From positions 62,001 through 126,000 of the forward strand of contig NZ_JYIJ01000014.1 of NCBI RefSeq assembly GCF_001543895.1: a stretch of DNA of 64,000 nt, given 5' to 3'. Positions within the stretch are counted from its first letter, which is position 1. Every line of letters starts with the position of its first letter. This document shows, one piece after another, positions 40,896 to 50,484 of the stretch. A model generated the notes under the pieces. The model was not told where the DNA came from, did not search any database, and saw only the letters and a program-made list of their open reading frames with translations. The position numbers and the translations under genes are program-made. Origin of the DNA: Carbonactinospora thermoautotrophica. Its GTDB lineage: Bacteria > Actinomycetota > Actinomycetes > Streptomycetales > Carbonactinosporaceae.

Positions 40896-40926
40896 TCAGG
40901 GCGAATCCGCAGCGCGCTCCTCGTCC
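40895..40926 (+). repeat. Direct repeat copy 2
   Basis: Second copy of the 32-base repeat at 40397-40428. It starts exactly at the right end of the MITE-like element, so the element probably inserted at the edge of this repeat. Confidence 0.6.
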
Positions 40927-40951
40927 GGGGCCTGTTTTCGAATCTTGGTTG

Positions 40952-41388
40952 GTCGTTTCACGGGCGGGTGGACCAGCAAGATTCATCTGGCCTGCGACGG
41001 GCGGGGACGCCCGCTTGTGATCGCCATCACGGGCGGGAACCCCGGCGACTGCACCCGGTTCGAACACGTCATGGCCGCCGTCCGGGTGCCGCGCGTCGGC
41101 CCGGCCTCGTACCCGGCCTGACCCCTGATCGCGGGATGTGGGCGTTCCAGCCGCCATCCGCGACTGGCTGCGCCGGCGTGGCATCGCCCACACCATCCCC
41201 GAACGGGTCGACCGAATCGCCGGGCGGCGGCGCGGGGAGCCGCTGTGCGGGTTCAACAGGTCTCCAAGCGGCGCAACGTCACGAGCTTCGACCGCCTCGA
41301 GCACTACCGCGGCGTGGCCGCCCGCTGCGACAAGCGAGGCGACCACTACCGCGCCCCGGTTGTGATCGCCATGCTCCGGATCCCCTGA
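40952..41388 (+). pseudogene. Degenerate IS5-family transposase
   Basis: Fragments in shifting frames give FTGGWTSKIHLACDGRGRPL and VIAITGGNPGDCTRFEHVM, then IRDWLRRRGIAHTIPERVD, and finally FDRLEHYRGVAARCDKRGDHY, in the order found in DDE transposases of the IS5 family. The final DDE glutamate region (normally ERCFNRLK) is altered, frames are broken and no intact ends were found. The element is dead. Confidence 0.8.
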
Positions 41389-41889
41389 TCCACAAAACAG
41401 GTCCGCTCCCACCCGAGTGGCGACTGTCTGCGCACGTGAGGCCACCGGTCACCACTCGAACTGTCCGAAGTCTCCACCCACATGGGTGGTGAAACCACCC
41501 GGTCAGTGTTGCGACAGTGGCACACCACCTCACCGCTAACCGTGCGGAGACAGCAGCTTTCATTTCGAGCGGGGTGAAGGAGTCAAGTCGTGCGCAAGAC
41601 CTTCCCGGGGAAAGCACAAGTGCGCCAGAGATCCTTCGGGACGGCATGACCGTCACGTCGGGAGGCCCGGTGTCGCGGCATCCCGTCGACTCTCACCGAT
41701 GCCGTTTGTGACAGCAGCGCCCGTGACCTGACAGTCATTTTGCGTTTTGAAAATGTCGGACGCCGGTGGTTTCGGATTTGCCGATCTGCTCGAGACGAAA
41801 CAGGTCACAGGAGTGATCTCGTCCTGCGTCTGGGAGAACAGGCTATTGCCGCCATGGCATCCCCATCGGACAAACCTAAGGGAACTCTC
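41389..41889. other. Intergenic region upstream of the ketone carboxylase operon
   Basis: About 500 bp without a gene. The last ~180 bases are less GC-rich (around TTTTGCGTTTTGAAAATG at 41738-41755) and should contain the operon promoter. I find no clear operator. Confidence 0.4.
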
Positions 41890-43812
41890 ATGAAACGTCT
41901 GATCAACATCGACAACGGTGGGACGCTCACGGATATCTGTGTCTGGGACGGGAAGGATTTCACCTACACCAAGACCCTGACCACTCCGTTCGACCTGTCG
42001 CAGTGTCTCTTCGACGGAATGACGAAGGCCTCGGCGGAAATCTTCGGCGAGAAGAACCTCGAGGCGCTGCTGCACAGCACCCAGCACATCCGCTACTCGA
42101 CCACCCAGGGGACGAACGCCCTCGTCGAGCGCAAGGGGCCCCGCATCGGCCTGATCACCGATGATCCGGCGGTCGTGGACGAGCTGCGCCAGACGGAGGC
42201 GGAAGCGAGCCTCTTCGACGACCTCATCGGGACCCGCGTCGCCGTCGTCGACCCGCACGCCGATGACGAGGCTCTCAACCGCGACCTCGTCCAGCACGTC
42301 AACGCGCTGACCACAGCCGGTGCGGCGCGCATCGTGGTGGCGGTCGGCAGTGGGGACGAGGAACGCAAACTGCGCAAGATCCTGCTGCGTAAGTTCCCCC
42401 GGCACCTGCTGGGCTCGGTTCCGATCCTCTACTCATGGGAGTTCACCGCCGATCCCGTCCGGTCCCGCCGGATCTGGTCGGGCGTCATCAACTCCTTCCT
42501 GCACCCCACCATCGAGCGCTTCCTCTACAACGCGGAGGACCGGCTTCGGGCCCATCACGTCAAGAACCCGCTGCTCATCTACCGCAACGACGGGGCGTCC
42601 TCCCGCGTCGCCAAGGCGGTCGCGCTCAAGACGTACTCGTCTGGCCCGCGCGGTGGCCTCGAGGGAACGCGCGCACTGGCGCAGGCCTACGGCCTCAAGC
42701 ACGTCCTGATGATCGACGTGGGTGGCACGACCACCGACGTGGGTTCGGTCAAGGACGCCCAGATCGCGGTTGACCGGCGTGGCTCGATCGAGGGCGTGCC
42801 GATCTCGTTCCCGATGAGCAGCGTGCACTCGGCCGGCATCGGCGGCAGCTCGATCATCGCGGTCACCGACGGCGAGATCACCGTTGGGCCGGAGAGCGTC
42901 GGCGCGGCACCTGGCCCGGCCTGCTTCGGCTTCGGCGGCAAGAGCGCCACGATCACCGACGTCAACCTGCTGCTGGGTGTGCTCGATCCCGGGACCTACC
43001 TGAACGGTGACGTCTCGCTGGACGCCGAGCGCTCCAAGGCGGTCATCACGTCGACGGTGGCTGAGCCGCTGGGGATCACCCTGGAAGAGGCGCTCGTGCG
43101 GATGGAGGCCGCCTACTTCGCCCGGATGGCCGAGGCGTTCGCTCCGATGATCGAGAACCCGGCCGAGACCACGATCGCGGCCTTCGGTGGCGCCGGCCCG
43201 ATGAGCGCCTGCGGCGCGGCGCGGCTGAACGGTGTCAAGAGCGTGCTCATTCCTAAGCTCGCGGCCGTCTTCTCGGCTTTTGGAATCAGCTTCTCCGACA
43301 TCGGCCACAACTATGAGCTCGGCATCCCCGAGCCGACCGCTGAGTCCGCCAAGCAGGTGTATGACACCTTGCTGGCCCGCGCCGAGCGCGACATCTTTCA
43401 GGAGGGCTACGAGCTGGCCTCCTGCCACGTCGTGTCGAACCTCCTGATCGAGGAAGCAGACGGCAGCCGGGCCTTTGAGCAGCCGTACACCCCGGGCGAT
43501 GTGCCCCAGGTCAAGGACGGTCAGCAAGCCTTCCTGACGCTCAGCGTCACCGCTGAGTTGCCGCACGCCAGCCTCGGCTCGGGTGCGGCGGTGACGCCGA
43601 CGCCGGCGGTACCCAACGGCACCCGCCGGGTGCGTTCCAGCGCCACCCAAGTGGACGAGGTGCCGGTGTACTCCCTCGTGGATCAAGCCCCGGGAGCGAC
43701 CGCGCAGGGCCCCGCGATCGTCGAGGGACCGTTCTTCACCGCCCGCGTCCTAGAGGGATGGAAGCTCGACGTCACGGCAAGCGGCGATCTCATGCTCACC
43801 GACACCCACTGA
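41890..43812 (+). CDS. Ketone carboxylase subunit, HyuA-like (ApcA position)
   Basis: 640 residues (about 69 kDa), a hydantoinase A/oxoprolinase-type ATPase. It starts LINIDNGGTLTDICVWDG, an altered form of the usual D-x-G-G-T-x-T-D phosphate loop with N before GG. STTQGTNALVERKGPRIG, LMIDVGGTTTDVGSV and GGAGPMSACGAARL follow. The ATG at 41890 is preceded by AAGGGA. It heads five consecutive genes (about 70, 15, 80, 85 and 30 kDa) in the order and sizes of acetophenone carboxylase ApcABCDE; acetone carboxylase has only one HyuA-like subunit. It should use ATP to phosphorylate the ketone enol and/or bicarbonate. Confidence 0.88.
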   Translation: MKRLINIDNGGTLTDICVWDGKDFTYTKTLTTPFDLSQCLFDGMTKASAEIFGEKNLEALLHSTQHIRYSTTQGTNALVERKGPRIGLITDDPAVVDELRQTEAEASLFDDLIGTRVAVVDPHADDEALNRDLVQHVNALTTAGAARIVVAVGSGDEERKLRKILLRKFPRHLLGSVPILYSWEFTADPVRSRRIWSGVINSFLHPTIERFLYNAEDRLRAHHVKNPLLIYRNDGASSRVAKAVALKTYSSGPRGGLEGTRALAQAYGLKHVLMIDVGGTTTDVGSVKDAQIAVDRRGSIEGVPISFPMSSVHSAGIGGSSIIAVTDGEITVGPESVGAAPGPACFGFGGKSATITDVNLLLGVLDPGTYLNGDVSLDAERSKAVITSTVAEPLGITLEEALVRMEAAYFARMAEAFAPMIENPAETTIAAFGGAGPMSACGAARLNGVKSVLIPKLAAVFSAFGISFSDIGHNYELGIPEPTAESAKQVYDTLLARAERDIFQEGYELASCHVVSNLLIEEADGSRAFEQPYTPGDVPQVKDGQQAFLTLSVTAELPHASLGSGAAVTPTPAVPNGTRRVRSSATQVDEVPVYSLVDQAPGATAQGPAIVEGPFFTARVLEGWKLDVTASGDLMLTDTH

Positions 43813-43849
43813 CCGCGCATCCACAGCTCTCAAGAAAGGCGACGCCATC

Positions 43850-44275
43850 ATGCGAGTTCCCATGACCGAGTACTTGTTCATCGATCTGGACACCGAGAGG
43901 TGGGTGTGCCGGGTCTGTGAGCACGACCTCGGAAGCGCCCGAGGTAACTACAAGGAGGCCACGCTCGTCTACGACCGCGACCCGCGCGAGATCCACCAGC
44001 CGATCATCGACCCGGAGCGGTACGAGTTCACCTTCTCTCCCGACCCGTCGTACTGCCGAATCCTCGAGTACTACTGCCCCGGCTGCGCTACTCAAATCGA
44101 GACTGAGTACTTGCCGCCGGGCCACCCCCCGACCGTGGACATGCTCTGGGACATCGACGCCATTCGCGCCCAGTGGCAGGAGCGGGGAACAGACCCGATG
44201 GCGGCCGTCACCTACGGCCCAGGCGTCGAGTCAGAAAACAACATCGACCACGGCAAGATCACCCGCCGCGACTGA
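43850..44275 (+). CDS. Ketone carboxylase small zinc subunit (AcxC/ApcB-like)
   Basis: 141 residues. Two zinc-finger knuckles, C20-x2-C23 (WVCRVCEHDLG) and C76-x2-C79 (YYCPGCATQ), plus the segment DPSYCRILEYYCPGC and LPPGHPPTVDMLWDID. This matches the small subunit of acetone and acetophenone carboxylases. It is a structural partner between the HyuA- and HyuB-like subunits. The ATG at 43850 follows GAAAGG; an ATG 12 bases later is a possible alternative start. Confidence 0.88.
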   Translation: MRVPMTEYLFIDLDTERWVCRVCEHDLGSARGNYKEATLVYDRDPREIHQPIIDPERYEFTFSPDPSYCRILEYYCPGCATQIETEYLPPGHPPTVDMLWDIDAIRAQWQERGTDPMAAVTYGPGVESENNIDHGKITRRD

Positions 44276-44298
44276 GGCGTCGGAAGGAAATCATCACC

Positions 44299-46425
44299 AT
44301 GAAGCGCATTTCCGTCGACATCGGCGGGACGTTCACCGACTGCTTTTTCGTCTGGGACGACAAGTACATCGAGGCGAAAGCCCTGACCACCCATCACAAC
44401 CTGGCGCTCGGCTTCAACGAAGCCCTCGACATCGCGTGCCGCCGGGCAGGGCTGGACCGTGACCAGGTCCTGTCGGAGGTCGACTCCGTGCGCTATGCCA
44501 CGACGCTCGGCACGAACGCTCTCATCGAGCGCAAGGGGCCCAAGGTCGGCGCGATCGTCACGCACGGCTTCGAGGACACCATCCCGCTGTCGCGGGGACG
44601 CGGGTACGGCGAAGGCCTGGACCCCGCCATGCAGCAGAACCTGCCAGCGGCCAAACGTCCTGAGCCTCTCGTGCCGCGGCATCTCATTCGCTCGGTCAAG
44701 GAGCGGGTCAACTCGGCGGGCAAGATCGTCGTCCCGCTCGACGAGGACGACGTCCGCAAGATGGTCCGGGAGCTCGTCGACAACGGCGCCGAGGCGCTGG
44801 TGGTGTCGCTGACGAACTCGACGGAGAACCCCGAGCACGAGCTGAGGATCCTCGAGATCGTGCTCGAGGAGTACCCGTCGCACGAGCTCGGCGCGATTCC
44901 GGTGCTGCTGGGGCACCAGGTCTCGGGTCGTAAGGGCGAGTACGTGCGGGCCACGTCCACCATCGTGGACGCCTTCCTGCACGAGATCATGTTCCACGCG
45001 CTCAGCCAGCTCGCCAACAACCTGCGTGACTCCGGCTACGAAAAGCCGATGATGGTCATCCACAACTCCGGCGGCATGGCGCAGATGAACTCCACCGACG
45101 CGCTGCAGACCATCCACTCTGGTCCGATCGCCGGTGTCGGGGCAGCCGAGCACCTGTCCAACGAGACCGGTATCGGCAACGTGATCGCGACCGACATGGG
45201 CGGGACATCGTTCGACATCGGACTGGTTCCCGCGGGCGGCGTCAAGCACTACGACTTCCAGCCCACGATCGACCGGTGGCTGGTGTCGGTGCCGATGGTG
45301 CACCTGCTGACCCTGGGCGCCGGCGGCGGCTCCATCGCGTCGTACGACCGCATCCACAAGGGCATCAAGATCGGTCCGGAGTCGGCCGGTTCCAACCCCG
45401 GACCCGCGTGCTACGACCGGGGTGGCCTGCGACCGACGGTCACCGACGCCGACCTGCTGCTGGGCTACCTCGACCCGAACAACTACGCCAACGGGTTCAT
45501 CAAGCTCAACCCGAAGCGGTCAATCTTCGCGATCGAGGAAAACCTGTGCGACGAGCTTGACATGGACGTCATCGACGTCGCGAAGGAGATCAAGCGCAAC
45601 GTCGATGAGCAGATGGCCATCGGCATCGCCAAGGAACTGCGCGTCCGCGGTTACCTCCCCGAGGACTTCACCATGCTCGCGTACGGTGGCAACGGTCCGC
45701 TGCACGCCTGCGGGATCGCCGACCACGCCGGCATCAAGAAGATCCTCGCCCCGCCGTTCTCGTCGGTGTTCTCCGCCTGCGGGGCCGGCAACATGAAGCC
45801 GTTGCACATCCACGAGCGTGGCGCGCACGTGGTTCTGTACAACGCGACGAACCGCAGCCTCTACGACAAGTACGACGAGTTCAACGCGATCGTCGAGGAG
45901 CTGGAAGCCAAGGGGCGGGAAGACCTGGTCCGGCAAGGGTTCGACCCGGAGGACGTCCGGTACCGCCTTGAGATGGACATGCGTTACGGCAACCAGCTCG
46001 TCACCACGGCGGTGGTGTTCGACATCACCCGCATGGACGGCGTTGGCGATGTCCTGCACATGATCCGAACCTTCTCCGACATCTACCAGCAGCGGTACGG
46101 GGAAGGCTCGCAGGCCCCCGAGGCAGGGATCCGGGTCACGACCATCCGGGTGGCGTCCTTTGTCGAGGGCGACGTGGTGAAGTTCGAGTCCTTGGACTAC
46201 GCGGGCGAACGCACGGAACCGATCCCGGTGAGCTACCGCGACGTTCACTTCGTCAAGGAGCCCAAGCCGATCAACACCCCCATCTTCGACGCGACGGCAC
46301 TGACCCACGAACACCGAATCGTCGGTCCGGCCATCGTCACCACCGAGAACACCACGTACCTCGTCGAGCCCGGTTGGCGCCTCGAACCCACCCCACAGGG
46401 CGCGGTGTGGTTCCTGCGGGACTGA
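44299..46425 (+). CDS. Ketone carboxylase subunit, second HyuA-like (AcxA/ApcC position)
   Basis: 708 residues (about 78 kDa), with a canonical start VDIGGTFTDCFFVWDD. ATTLGTNALIERKGPKVG, GNVIATDMGGTSFDIGLV, GAGGGSIASYD and AYGGNGPLHACGIADHAGI follow, as in the acetone carboxylase beta subunit. It carries the intact phosphate-binding loop that the first HyuA-like subunit lacks, so the two probably have distinct ATP-using roles, as in the alpha/alpha' pair of acetophenone carboxylase. RBS GGAAGGAAA. It is 25 bases from the next gene. Confidence 0.9.
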   Translation: MKRISVDIGGTFTDCFFVWDDKYIEAKALTTHHNLALGFNEALDIACRRAGLDRDQVLSEVDSVRYATTLGTNALIERKGPKVGAIVTHGFEDTIPLSRGRGYGEGLDPAMQQNLPAAKRPEPLVPRHLIRSVKERVNSAGKIVVPLDEDDVRKMVRELVDNGAEALVVSLTNSTENPEHELRILEIVLEEYPSHELGAIPVLLGHQVSGRKGEYVRATSTIVDAFLHEIMFHALSQLANNLRDSGYEKPMMVIHNSGGMAQMNSTDALQTIHSGPIAGVGAAEHLSNETGIGNVIATDMGGTSFDIGLVPAGGVKHYDFQPTIDRWLVSVPMVHLLTLGAGGGSIASYDRIHKGIKIGPESAGSNPGPACYDRGGLRPTVTDADLLLGYLDPNNYANGFIKLNPKRSIFAIEENLCDELDMDVIDVAKEIKRNVDEQMAIGIAKELRVRGYLPEDFTMLAYGGNGPLHACGIADHAGIKKILAPPFSSVFSACGAGNMKPLHIHERGAHVVLYNATNRSLYDKYDEFNAIVEELEAKGREDLVRQGFDPEDVRYRLEMDMRYGNQLVTTAVVFDITRMDGVGDVLHMIRTFSDIYQQRYGEGSQAPEAGIRVTTIRVASFVEGDVVKFESLDYAGERTEPIPVSYRDVHFVKEPKPINTPIFDATALTHEHRIVGPAIVTTENTTYLVEPGWRLEPTPQGAVWFLRD

Positions 46426-46450
46426 TCCCCAACTGGCAAGGAGAAGTGAG

Positions 46451-48757
46451 ATGACCGCAATCCACCAGCCGCAGCAGAGCAAGGAACTGACTCCGCAGGA
46501 GCAGGCGTGGGTCAAGGACTTCATGGACGAGACCACTCTCTTCCTTGGGCCTGACCGGGAAATCATGCGTTCGCACAGCATCGCGACCCGGTCGGAACTC
46601 GAGGAGGAGTGCATCGCCAAGGGCATCGACCCTCTGGAGATCGACCGTATCCGCAAGCGCCTGGCCGGTGCCCTCGACGAGGGGTACGAGATGTGCGAGG
46701 CGATGGGTGCCGCACCCGGCGCCAAGTGGGGCGACCTCACGACCGCCATCTACACCGCGGCTGGGGACGTGGCCTACCTGTCCTGCCACGGGGTGATCGC
46801 CTTCTCGGCGATTCTGCACCACCCGATCCGCTACATCATGAAGTACTGGAAGGACGAGCCCACCGTCGGTATCAACCCCGGCGACGGTTTCATCCACAAC
46901 GACGCGCGGTTCGGCAACGTCCACAACACGGACCAGTCGATGATCATGCCGGTCATCCGCAACGGCCAGATCATCGCCTGGGTCGCCGCGACCATTCACG
47001 AAGGCGAGAACGGTGCGTGCGAGCCCGGTGGCATGCCGTCCGGGTCGGAGACACCGTTCGACGACGGTCTGCGGATGAGCCCGTTCAAGATCGTGGAGCG
47101 TGGCAAGCTGCGCCGCGACCTGCTGACCTTCCTGCAGCACTCGGTGCGTGACCCCAAGCTGCAGCTCGCCGATCTCAAGGTCAAGATCGGCGCGGTGCAG
47201 CGGATCATGGAGCGTGTCGACGCGATCATCGACGAGGTCGGGGTGGAGGCCTTCGTCGCCGCGCTGCGGGTCACCGTCGAGGACGTCGAGGAGGAGGTGC
47301 GCCGGAGGATCCGGGAACTGCCTGACGGCACGGTGCGCTTCAACCAGTTCATGGACTCGACCCTGAAGGAGAACATCCTCATCAAGTTCGCCTGCAAGAT
47401 CACGGTTAAGGGCGACAAGATGACGATCGACCTGCGGGGCACCGGGCCGGAGATCCTCAACCGCGCCATCAACTCGCCGCTGTGCTCGGTGAAGTCGATG
47501 TTCATGCAGGCGATCCTGGCTTTCTGGTGGCCCGACCTGCCCCGGTGCACCTCGGCGATGAGCCCGATCGAGATCATCTCGGACGAGCACACCTGGGCGG
47601 ACGCCGGTTATGACGCGCCGATGGGTCAGTCGCTGCAGGCGTCGTTCCGCGGCTTCTCCGCCTTGCAGTCGTCGTGGGCGAAGCTGCAGTTCTCCAACCC
47701 CGAGAAGTTCTCCAACGTCATCGCCCCGTGGTTCAACCAGATCAACACGTTCCTGTGGGGTGGTGTCAACCAGCACGGCGACCACCTGGGCAACCTGTGC
47801 GCCGACCTGAACGGTATGCCGGGCGGGGCGAAGGCGTTCGCCGACGGCGAGGACGCGGTGTCTCCGCTGTTCTGCGCCATGGCCGATATCGCAGAGCAGG
47901 AGGTGATGGAGGAAGAGGTCCCGTTCATGCAGCTCGTGTCGAAGCGACTCGTGCGCGACAACATGGGCTTCGGCAAGTACACCGGCGGGATGGGCTACGA
48001 GATGATCGTCGCCAGTGAGGGCACCCCGCTGTGGGGCTTCATGACGGTCACCTCCGGTGCCAAGTTCTCCTCCATCTACGGCATGTTCGGCGGGTACGGC
48101 TGCGGCACCTACCCGCTGGCCCGGGTCAAGGGCATCAACGTCTACGACATCATCCGCAAGGACCCGAGCCGGTTCGACCTCTCGATCGAGAGGATCATGA
48201 ACGAGCAGCCCTTCGAGGGCGGTCGGTACATGACCAGCCACATGGGGTTGCAGTTCGACGTCGCCAAGGACGGCGAGCTCTACATGATCAGCCAGGGTGC
48301 CGGTGGTGGGTATGGCGACCCGCTCGACCGGGACCCGCACGCGGTGATCAAGGACTTGGAGCTGGACCGCATCAGCCCGAAGGTCGCCAGGGACATCTTC
48401 GCCGTCGCCTACGACCCGGAGACGTTCGTGCTCGACGAGGAAGGCACGGCGGCGCTGCGTGCGCAGGCCCGTCAGGACCGGCTCCGCTGCGGCAAGCCGT
48501 ACGCCGAGTTCGTCAAGGAGTGGGTGACCGAGGAGCCGCCCGGGGACCTGCTGTACTACGGCTCCTGGGGTGACGACACCGACGAGCTCACGGCGACCGT
48601 GTTCGACATCGACGGCCCCAAGCGGGTGAAGGCGCCGATCTCGGAGATGCCGATCATCATGATTCCGGACCGCCGTGACCTCAAGGTCGCTCAGCTCGAG
48701 GCTCGTGTTCGCGAGCTCGAGGACAAGTACGGCGAGAAGGTCGATCGCAAGTCCTAG
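46451..48757 (+). CDS. Ketone carboxylase large subunit, HyuB-like (AcxB/ApcD position)
   Basis: 768 residues (about 86 kDa), the hydantoinase B-type carboxylation subunit. A metal site H158-x2-D161-x21-H183 (NVHNTDQS ... TIHEGENG) has the same spacing as the manganese site of acetone carboxylase. NQHGDHLGNLCADLNG and SQGAGGGYGDPLDRDP are further family marks. It ends in a short coiled coil (AQLEARVRELEDKYGEK). It joins CO2/bicarbonate to the activated ketone enol, giving a beta-keto acid. The retained Mn ligands lean towards acetone-type chemistry even though the five-gene layout is acetophenone-type. Confidence 0.9.
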   Translation: MTAIHQPQQSKELTPQEQAWVKDFMDETTLFLGPDREIMRSHSIATRSELEEECIAKGIDPLEIDRIRKRLAGALDEGYEMCEAMGAAPGAKWGDLTTAIYTAAGDVAYLSCHGVIAFSAILHHPIRYIMKYWKDEPTVGINPGDGFIHNDARFGNVHNTDQSMIMPVIRNGQIIAWVAATIHEGENGACEPGGMPSGSETPFDDGLRMSPFKIVERGKLRRDLLTFLQHSVRDPKLQLADLKVKIGAVQRIMERVDAIIDEVGVEAFVAALRVTVEDVEEEVRRRIRELPDGTVRFNQFMDSTLKENILIKFACKITVKGDKMTIDLRGTGPEILNRAINSPLCSVKSMFMQAILAFWWPDLPRCTSAMSPIEIISDEHTWADAGYDAPMGQSLQASFRGFSALQSSWAKLQFSNPEKFSNVIAPWFNQINTFLWGGVNQHGDHLGNLCADLNGMPGGAKAFADGEDAVSPLFCAMADIAEQEVMEEEVPFMQLVSKRLVRDNMGFGKYTGGMGYEMIVASEGTPLWGFMTVTSGAKFSSIYGMFGGYGCGTYPLARVKGINVYDIIRKDPSRFDLSIERIMNEQPFEGGRYMTSHMGLQFDVAKDGELYMISQGAGGGYGDPLDRDPHAVIKDLELDRISPKVARDIFAVAYDPETFVLDEEGTAALRAQARQDRLRCGKPYAEFVKEWVTEEPPGDLLYYGSWGDDTDELTATVFDIDGPKRVKAPISEMPIIMIPDRRDLKVAQLEARVRELEDKYGEKVDRKS

Positions 48758-48770
48758 AGCGGTTGTGCGC

Positions 48771-48828
48771 GGTGACGTCACCCGCGGCCCACGACAAGAC
48801 CCACGACAAGGCCCCGGAGTGACGTCAC
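48771..48828. repeat. Two TGACGTCA palindromes around a tandem repeat
   Basis: GTGACGTCAC occurs at 48772-48781 and 48819-48828. Between them CCCACGACAAG is repeated at 48788-48798 and 48800-48810. The block fills the 133-base gap between the HyuB-like gene and the fifth gene. It looks like a paired operator for an internal promoter. Confidence 0.55.
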
Positions 48829-48890
48829 CGCGTCGCTCACCGCCACACCCGACTTCGACATCCAGGTCACCTGACCTTCAGGAGCAACCC

Positions 48891-49700
48891 ATGGCGACCG
48901 AGTTCGCTTCCGTACTCTCCGCACCGCCATCAGGCCGGCACCGCTGCCTGGTCATCGATCACCAGCGGTACGCCCAAGCGGTCATCCTGCGTAACCGGCC
49001 TGTTCCGTGGCACGACGCGGTGGCTTACGCCAACTTCTTCAACCAGGCCCAGGACCTCCTCAAGCCGGACTTCACGCTGTTCGACATCGGTGCGATGTAC
49101 GAGTTCCTGATCGACTCGGACGAGACGCTGGTGAAGGCGATGTCGGCGCGTTCCCGAACCGGCTACGCCCTCAAGACGTTGCTGCAGGACGAGGACGCCG
49201 CCGCCCGGGTCCGCGACGTCGTGTCCGTCCTGTCCCAGACCGCGGCTGCGCCTCTCGCGCTGCAGGTGCCGTCGCCGCTGGGCTGGCTCGCCCGCACCCA
49301 TGTGCTCAGCGGCGCGGGGAGCGTGCACGACCTCACCGCGGACCACGCGGAGAACTCCTCCATGTACATGGCCGACTGGCTGCGGCGGCTCTCGGAGCTT
49401 CCGGTGTCTCTGCTGCTGCTCGACACGCGCGGCGAGGGGCCCGAGCACCAACTGCCGACGGTGGATCTGGCAGCGTACACGCCGATCGCCAACGTCACCG
49501 ACCACTACCGCTGGACGCTGGGCGAGCGCACGCATGACGGAGTTCGGATCGCGGGCTCATCGCTGACCGGGGTGGCGATCCCGCAGGACTACTGGCGTGA
49601 CGAGTCCGCGACTGCCCCCGCGGGTGACTTCCTGATCGCCGACATCCCGCCAGACGCCGTGCCGGAGACCGTACTCGCGCAGCTGGCGCGGCTGACCTGA
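48891..49700 (+). CDS. Fifth protein of the ketone carboxylase cluster (ApcE position)
   Basis: 269 residues, soluble, no known domain I can name with certainty. Parts such as SSMYMADWLRRLSELPVSLLLLD and PLGWLARTHVLSGAG suggest a TIM-barrel of the uroporphyrinogen decarboxylase type. In Aromatoleum, apcE follows apcABCD and encodes a ~34 kDa protein needed for acetophenone carboxylase activity. Here a 30 kDa protein holds the same place. The ATG at 48891 follows AGGAGCAACCC. It is separated from the core genes by paired palindromes, so it may have its own promoter. Confidence 0.75.
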   Translation: MATEFASVLSAPPSGRHRCLVIDHQRYAQAVILRNRPVPWHDAVAYANFFNQAQDLLKPDFTLFDIGAMYEFLIDSDETLVKAMSARSRTGYALKTLLQDEDAAARVRDVVSVLSQTAAAPLALQVPSPLGWLARTHVLSGAGSVHDLTADHAENSSMYMADWLRRLSELPVSLLLLDTRGEGPEHQLPTVDLAAYTPIANVTDHYRWTLGERTHDGVRIAGSSLTGVAIPQDYWRDESATAPAGDFLIADIPPDAVPETVLAQLARLT

Positions 49701-49710
49701 GGGATGTCAG

Positions 49711-50484
49711 GTGGACAAAGTGGTTACCGATGCGGCGGCGGCCGTCGCGGACATACCTTCCGGCGCCCGGATCGCTGCTGGCGGCTTCGGGATCTCGGGC
49801 ATCCCGAGCGTGCTCATCGATGCCATCGCCGCACTGGGCATCCGGGACCTTGAGGTTTATTCCAACAACTGCGGGACTGACGGCCAGGGCCTCGGCAAAC
49901 TGCTGGAGCGGGGCCAGATCCGGCGGGTCGTGGCGTCCTACGTCGGGGAGAACAAGGAGTTCGCCCGCCAGTACCTGGCGGGCGAACTGGAAGTAGAGCT
50001 CACCCCACAGGGGACCCTGGCTGAACGGCTACGGGCCGCCGGGGTCGGGGTGCCGGCGTTCTACACCCGCACCGGTGTCGGCACCCAGGTCGAGCAGGGC
50101 GGCCTCCCGTGGCGGTACGCGCCGGACGGCTCCGTCGCCGTCAGCTCCCCTCCCAAGCCCACCGCCGAGTTCGACGGGCGGACCTACCTGCTCGAACGAG
50201 CGCTGCCTGCGGACTTCGCGATCGTGCGCGCGTGGAAGGGGGACCGGCACGGAAACCTGGTGTTCCGCAAGGCGGCCCGCAACTTCAACCCGCTGTGTGC
50301 GATGGCGGCCGATATCACGATCGCCGAGGTGGAGCACCTCGTCGAACCAGGTGACATCGACCCGGATTCGGTGCACCTGCCCGGCATCTACGTCGACCGG
50401 GTGGTGGTGCTGACGCCCCAGCAGGCCTCGGACAAGGGGATCGAACGCCTGACCACCCGCAGGCACGTGCGAGGCGAGAGTTGA
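49711..50484 (+). CDS. scoA: 3-oxoacid CoA-transferase subunit A
   Basis: 257 residues of the SCOT/family I CoA-transferase alpha type: [43 protein letters not shown] and the C-terminal [29 protein letters not shown]. It moves CoA, usually from succinyl-CoA, onto a 3-oxoacid such as acetoacetate, directly using the carboxylase product. GTG start at 49711, 10 bases after the preceding stop. It overlaps subunit B by one base. Confidence 0.92.
   Translation: MDKVVTDAAAAVADIPSGARIAAGGFGISGIPSVLIDAIAALGIRDLEVYSNNCGTDGQGLGKLLERGQIRRVVASYVGENKEFARQYLAGELEVELTPQGTLAERLRAAGVGVPAFYTRTGVGTQVEQGGLPWRYAPDGSVAVSSPPKPTAEFDGRTYLLERALPADFAIVRAWKGDRHGNLVFRKAARNFNPLCAMAADITIAEVEHLVEPGDIDPDSVHLPGIYVDRVVVLTPQQASDKGIERLTTRRHVRGES

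Noticed and set aside
41890..48757. Plain three-subunit acetone carboxylase operon
   Set aside because: There are two HyuA-like subunits and a fifth gene in the apcE position, which acetone carboxylase operons lack; substrate is left open.
46337..48781. 814-residue minus-strand frame opposite the HyuB-like gene
   Set aside because: The plus strand carries an unmistakable HyuB-like protein with metal ligands; the antisense frame has no domain and His/Arg/Val-rich mirror composition.
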